Assembly (NCBI RefSeq): GCF_014644535.1
Contig: NZ_BMKW01000002.1
Span: 576,888 to 640,887 of the forward strand
Length of the DNA stretch: 64,000 nt
Reading direction: 5' to 3'
From: Neoroseomonas lacus
GTDB lineage: Bacteria; Pseudomonadota; Alphaproteobacteria; Acetobacterales; Acetobacteraceae
A program made the position numbers and the translations under genes. Positions 63,703 to 64,000 of the stretch are shown in pieces. Under the pieces are notes generated by a model that saw only the letters and a list, made by a program, of their open reading frames with translations, was not told the origin of the DNA and did no database searches. Positions within the stretch are counted from its first letter, which is position 1. The number at the start of each line of letters is the position of its first letter.

Positions 63703-63846
63703 CTACCTCTCCTGAATGGTGACGCCGCGCGGGCCGATGCTGATGTCGACGCCTGACCTGTGTTGCTCCTGGTAGAACCAGTAGCCAAGGACACCGGCGC
63801 CAATTCCGAGCAGGCCAATCACGATGACGAGCAGGTTGCGATTCAT
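63703..63846 (-). CDS. Small membrane protein, 47 aa
   Basis: The 47-aa frame reads MNRNLLVIVIGLLGIGAGVL, a single transmembrane helix, followed by GYWFYQEQHRSGVDISIGP and a short basic tail. Similar small proteins with an N-terminal helix and a GVxIxxGxxG tail occur in many alphaproteobacteria. Function unknown. Confidence 0.6.
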   Translation of the reverse strand: MNRNLLVIVIGLLGIGAGVLGYWFYQEQHRSGVDISIGPRGVTIQER

Positions 63847-63898
63847 GGTTGTTTGTCGCCTTCAGGTTCGAGGATCGGGAGGTGCGCAGCGTTGCCGA

Positions 63899-64000
63899 TC
63901 ATGCCGTGAAGAGCCGACGGAGATCCCTGCGAAACGCCTTGCTGAGTGAGCGAAGGACTGATTCGCTGATGCTTGTGATGGCAGCGGCGAGGCGGGGATG
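63899..64000 (-). CDS. Partial C-terminus of a gene entering the right edge
   Basis: A minus-strand frame open from the window edge to a TGA ends with SKAFRRDLRRLFTA. This could be the last 33 codons of a gene outside the window. Too short to identify; could also be chance. Confidence 0.3.
   Translation of the reverse strand, partial: HPRLAAAITSISESVLRSLSKAFRRDLRRLFTA

Overview
The window is high-GC alphaproteobacterial DNA with dense, translationally coupled genes (many ATGA or GTGA overlaps). The products, such as a formylglycine-generating enzyme/arylsulfatase/DUF502 cluster and a Bug-type binding protein, suggest an Acetobacteraceae (Roseomonas-like) host. That assignment is inferred from gene content only.

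Positions 1-41.9 kb are a lambda-like (gpA-terminase) prophage whose left end lies outside the window. Reading leftwards on the minus strand, the structural order is small terminase, large terminase (split by an intein), two small proteins, gpW-like joiner, portal, fused prohead protease/major capsid protein, DUF2190 protein, lysis genes (M15 peptidase, overlapping Rz/Rz1), head-tail protein, holin-like protein, DUF6441 protein, gpU-like protein, tail tube, tail chaperone G with a -1 frameshift to G-T, and tape measure. From 21.4 to 37.3 kb, also minus, is the early region: a DUF3489 protein, two ParB-methyltransferase fusions, a DUF6456-like protein, a RuvC-like resolvase, VapE-like primase/helicase, an SF1 helicase, a Cas4-like nuclease, a RecA-like ATPase and a sigma-like protein. 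Divergent on the plus strand (37.6-41.9 kb) are an ImmA/IrrE peptidase plus XRE repressor, DUF2924 protein and large serine recombinase.

The prophage is studded with bacterial-type cargo genes between phage genes, most opposed to phage transcription: two SAM methyltransferases, an MDR oxidoreductase, a SnoaL-like protein, a lipoprotein, a VOC protein, a small hypothetical protein and a DCC thiol oxidoreductase. Some insertions broke phage genes or are bracketed by copies of the portal gene 3' end, so the prophage is probably defective.

Positions 41.9-49.0 kb, beside the integrase, look like a defence island: a 218-aa protein plus an XRE-ImmA/IrrE protein (toxin-antitoxin-like), and a 1655-aa SF1 helicase carrying a Vsr/DUF559-like nuclease and a C-terminal GreA-like domain.

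Positions 49.9-61.3 kb are chromosomal genes centred on sulfur: an Rrf2 regulator, a sulfate ABC importer (binding protein, CysT, CysW, CysA), a Bug-type binding protein with an AraC regulator, a copper-type formylglycine-generating enzyme, the arylsulfatase it would activate, a HAD phosphatase and a DUF502 membrane protein. A 16-base motif is shared by the Rrf2 gene and the transporter operon. The right end (61.4-64 kb) holds a frameshifted Hint-domain gene, a truncated ABC exporter, a VIT-family transporter and small membrane genes. I saw no rRNA, tRNA, CRISPR array or complete insertion sequence.
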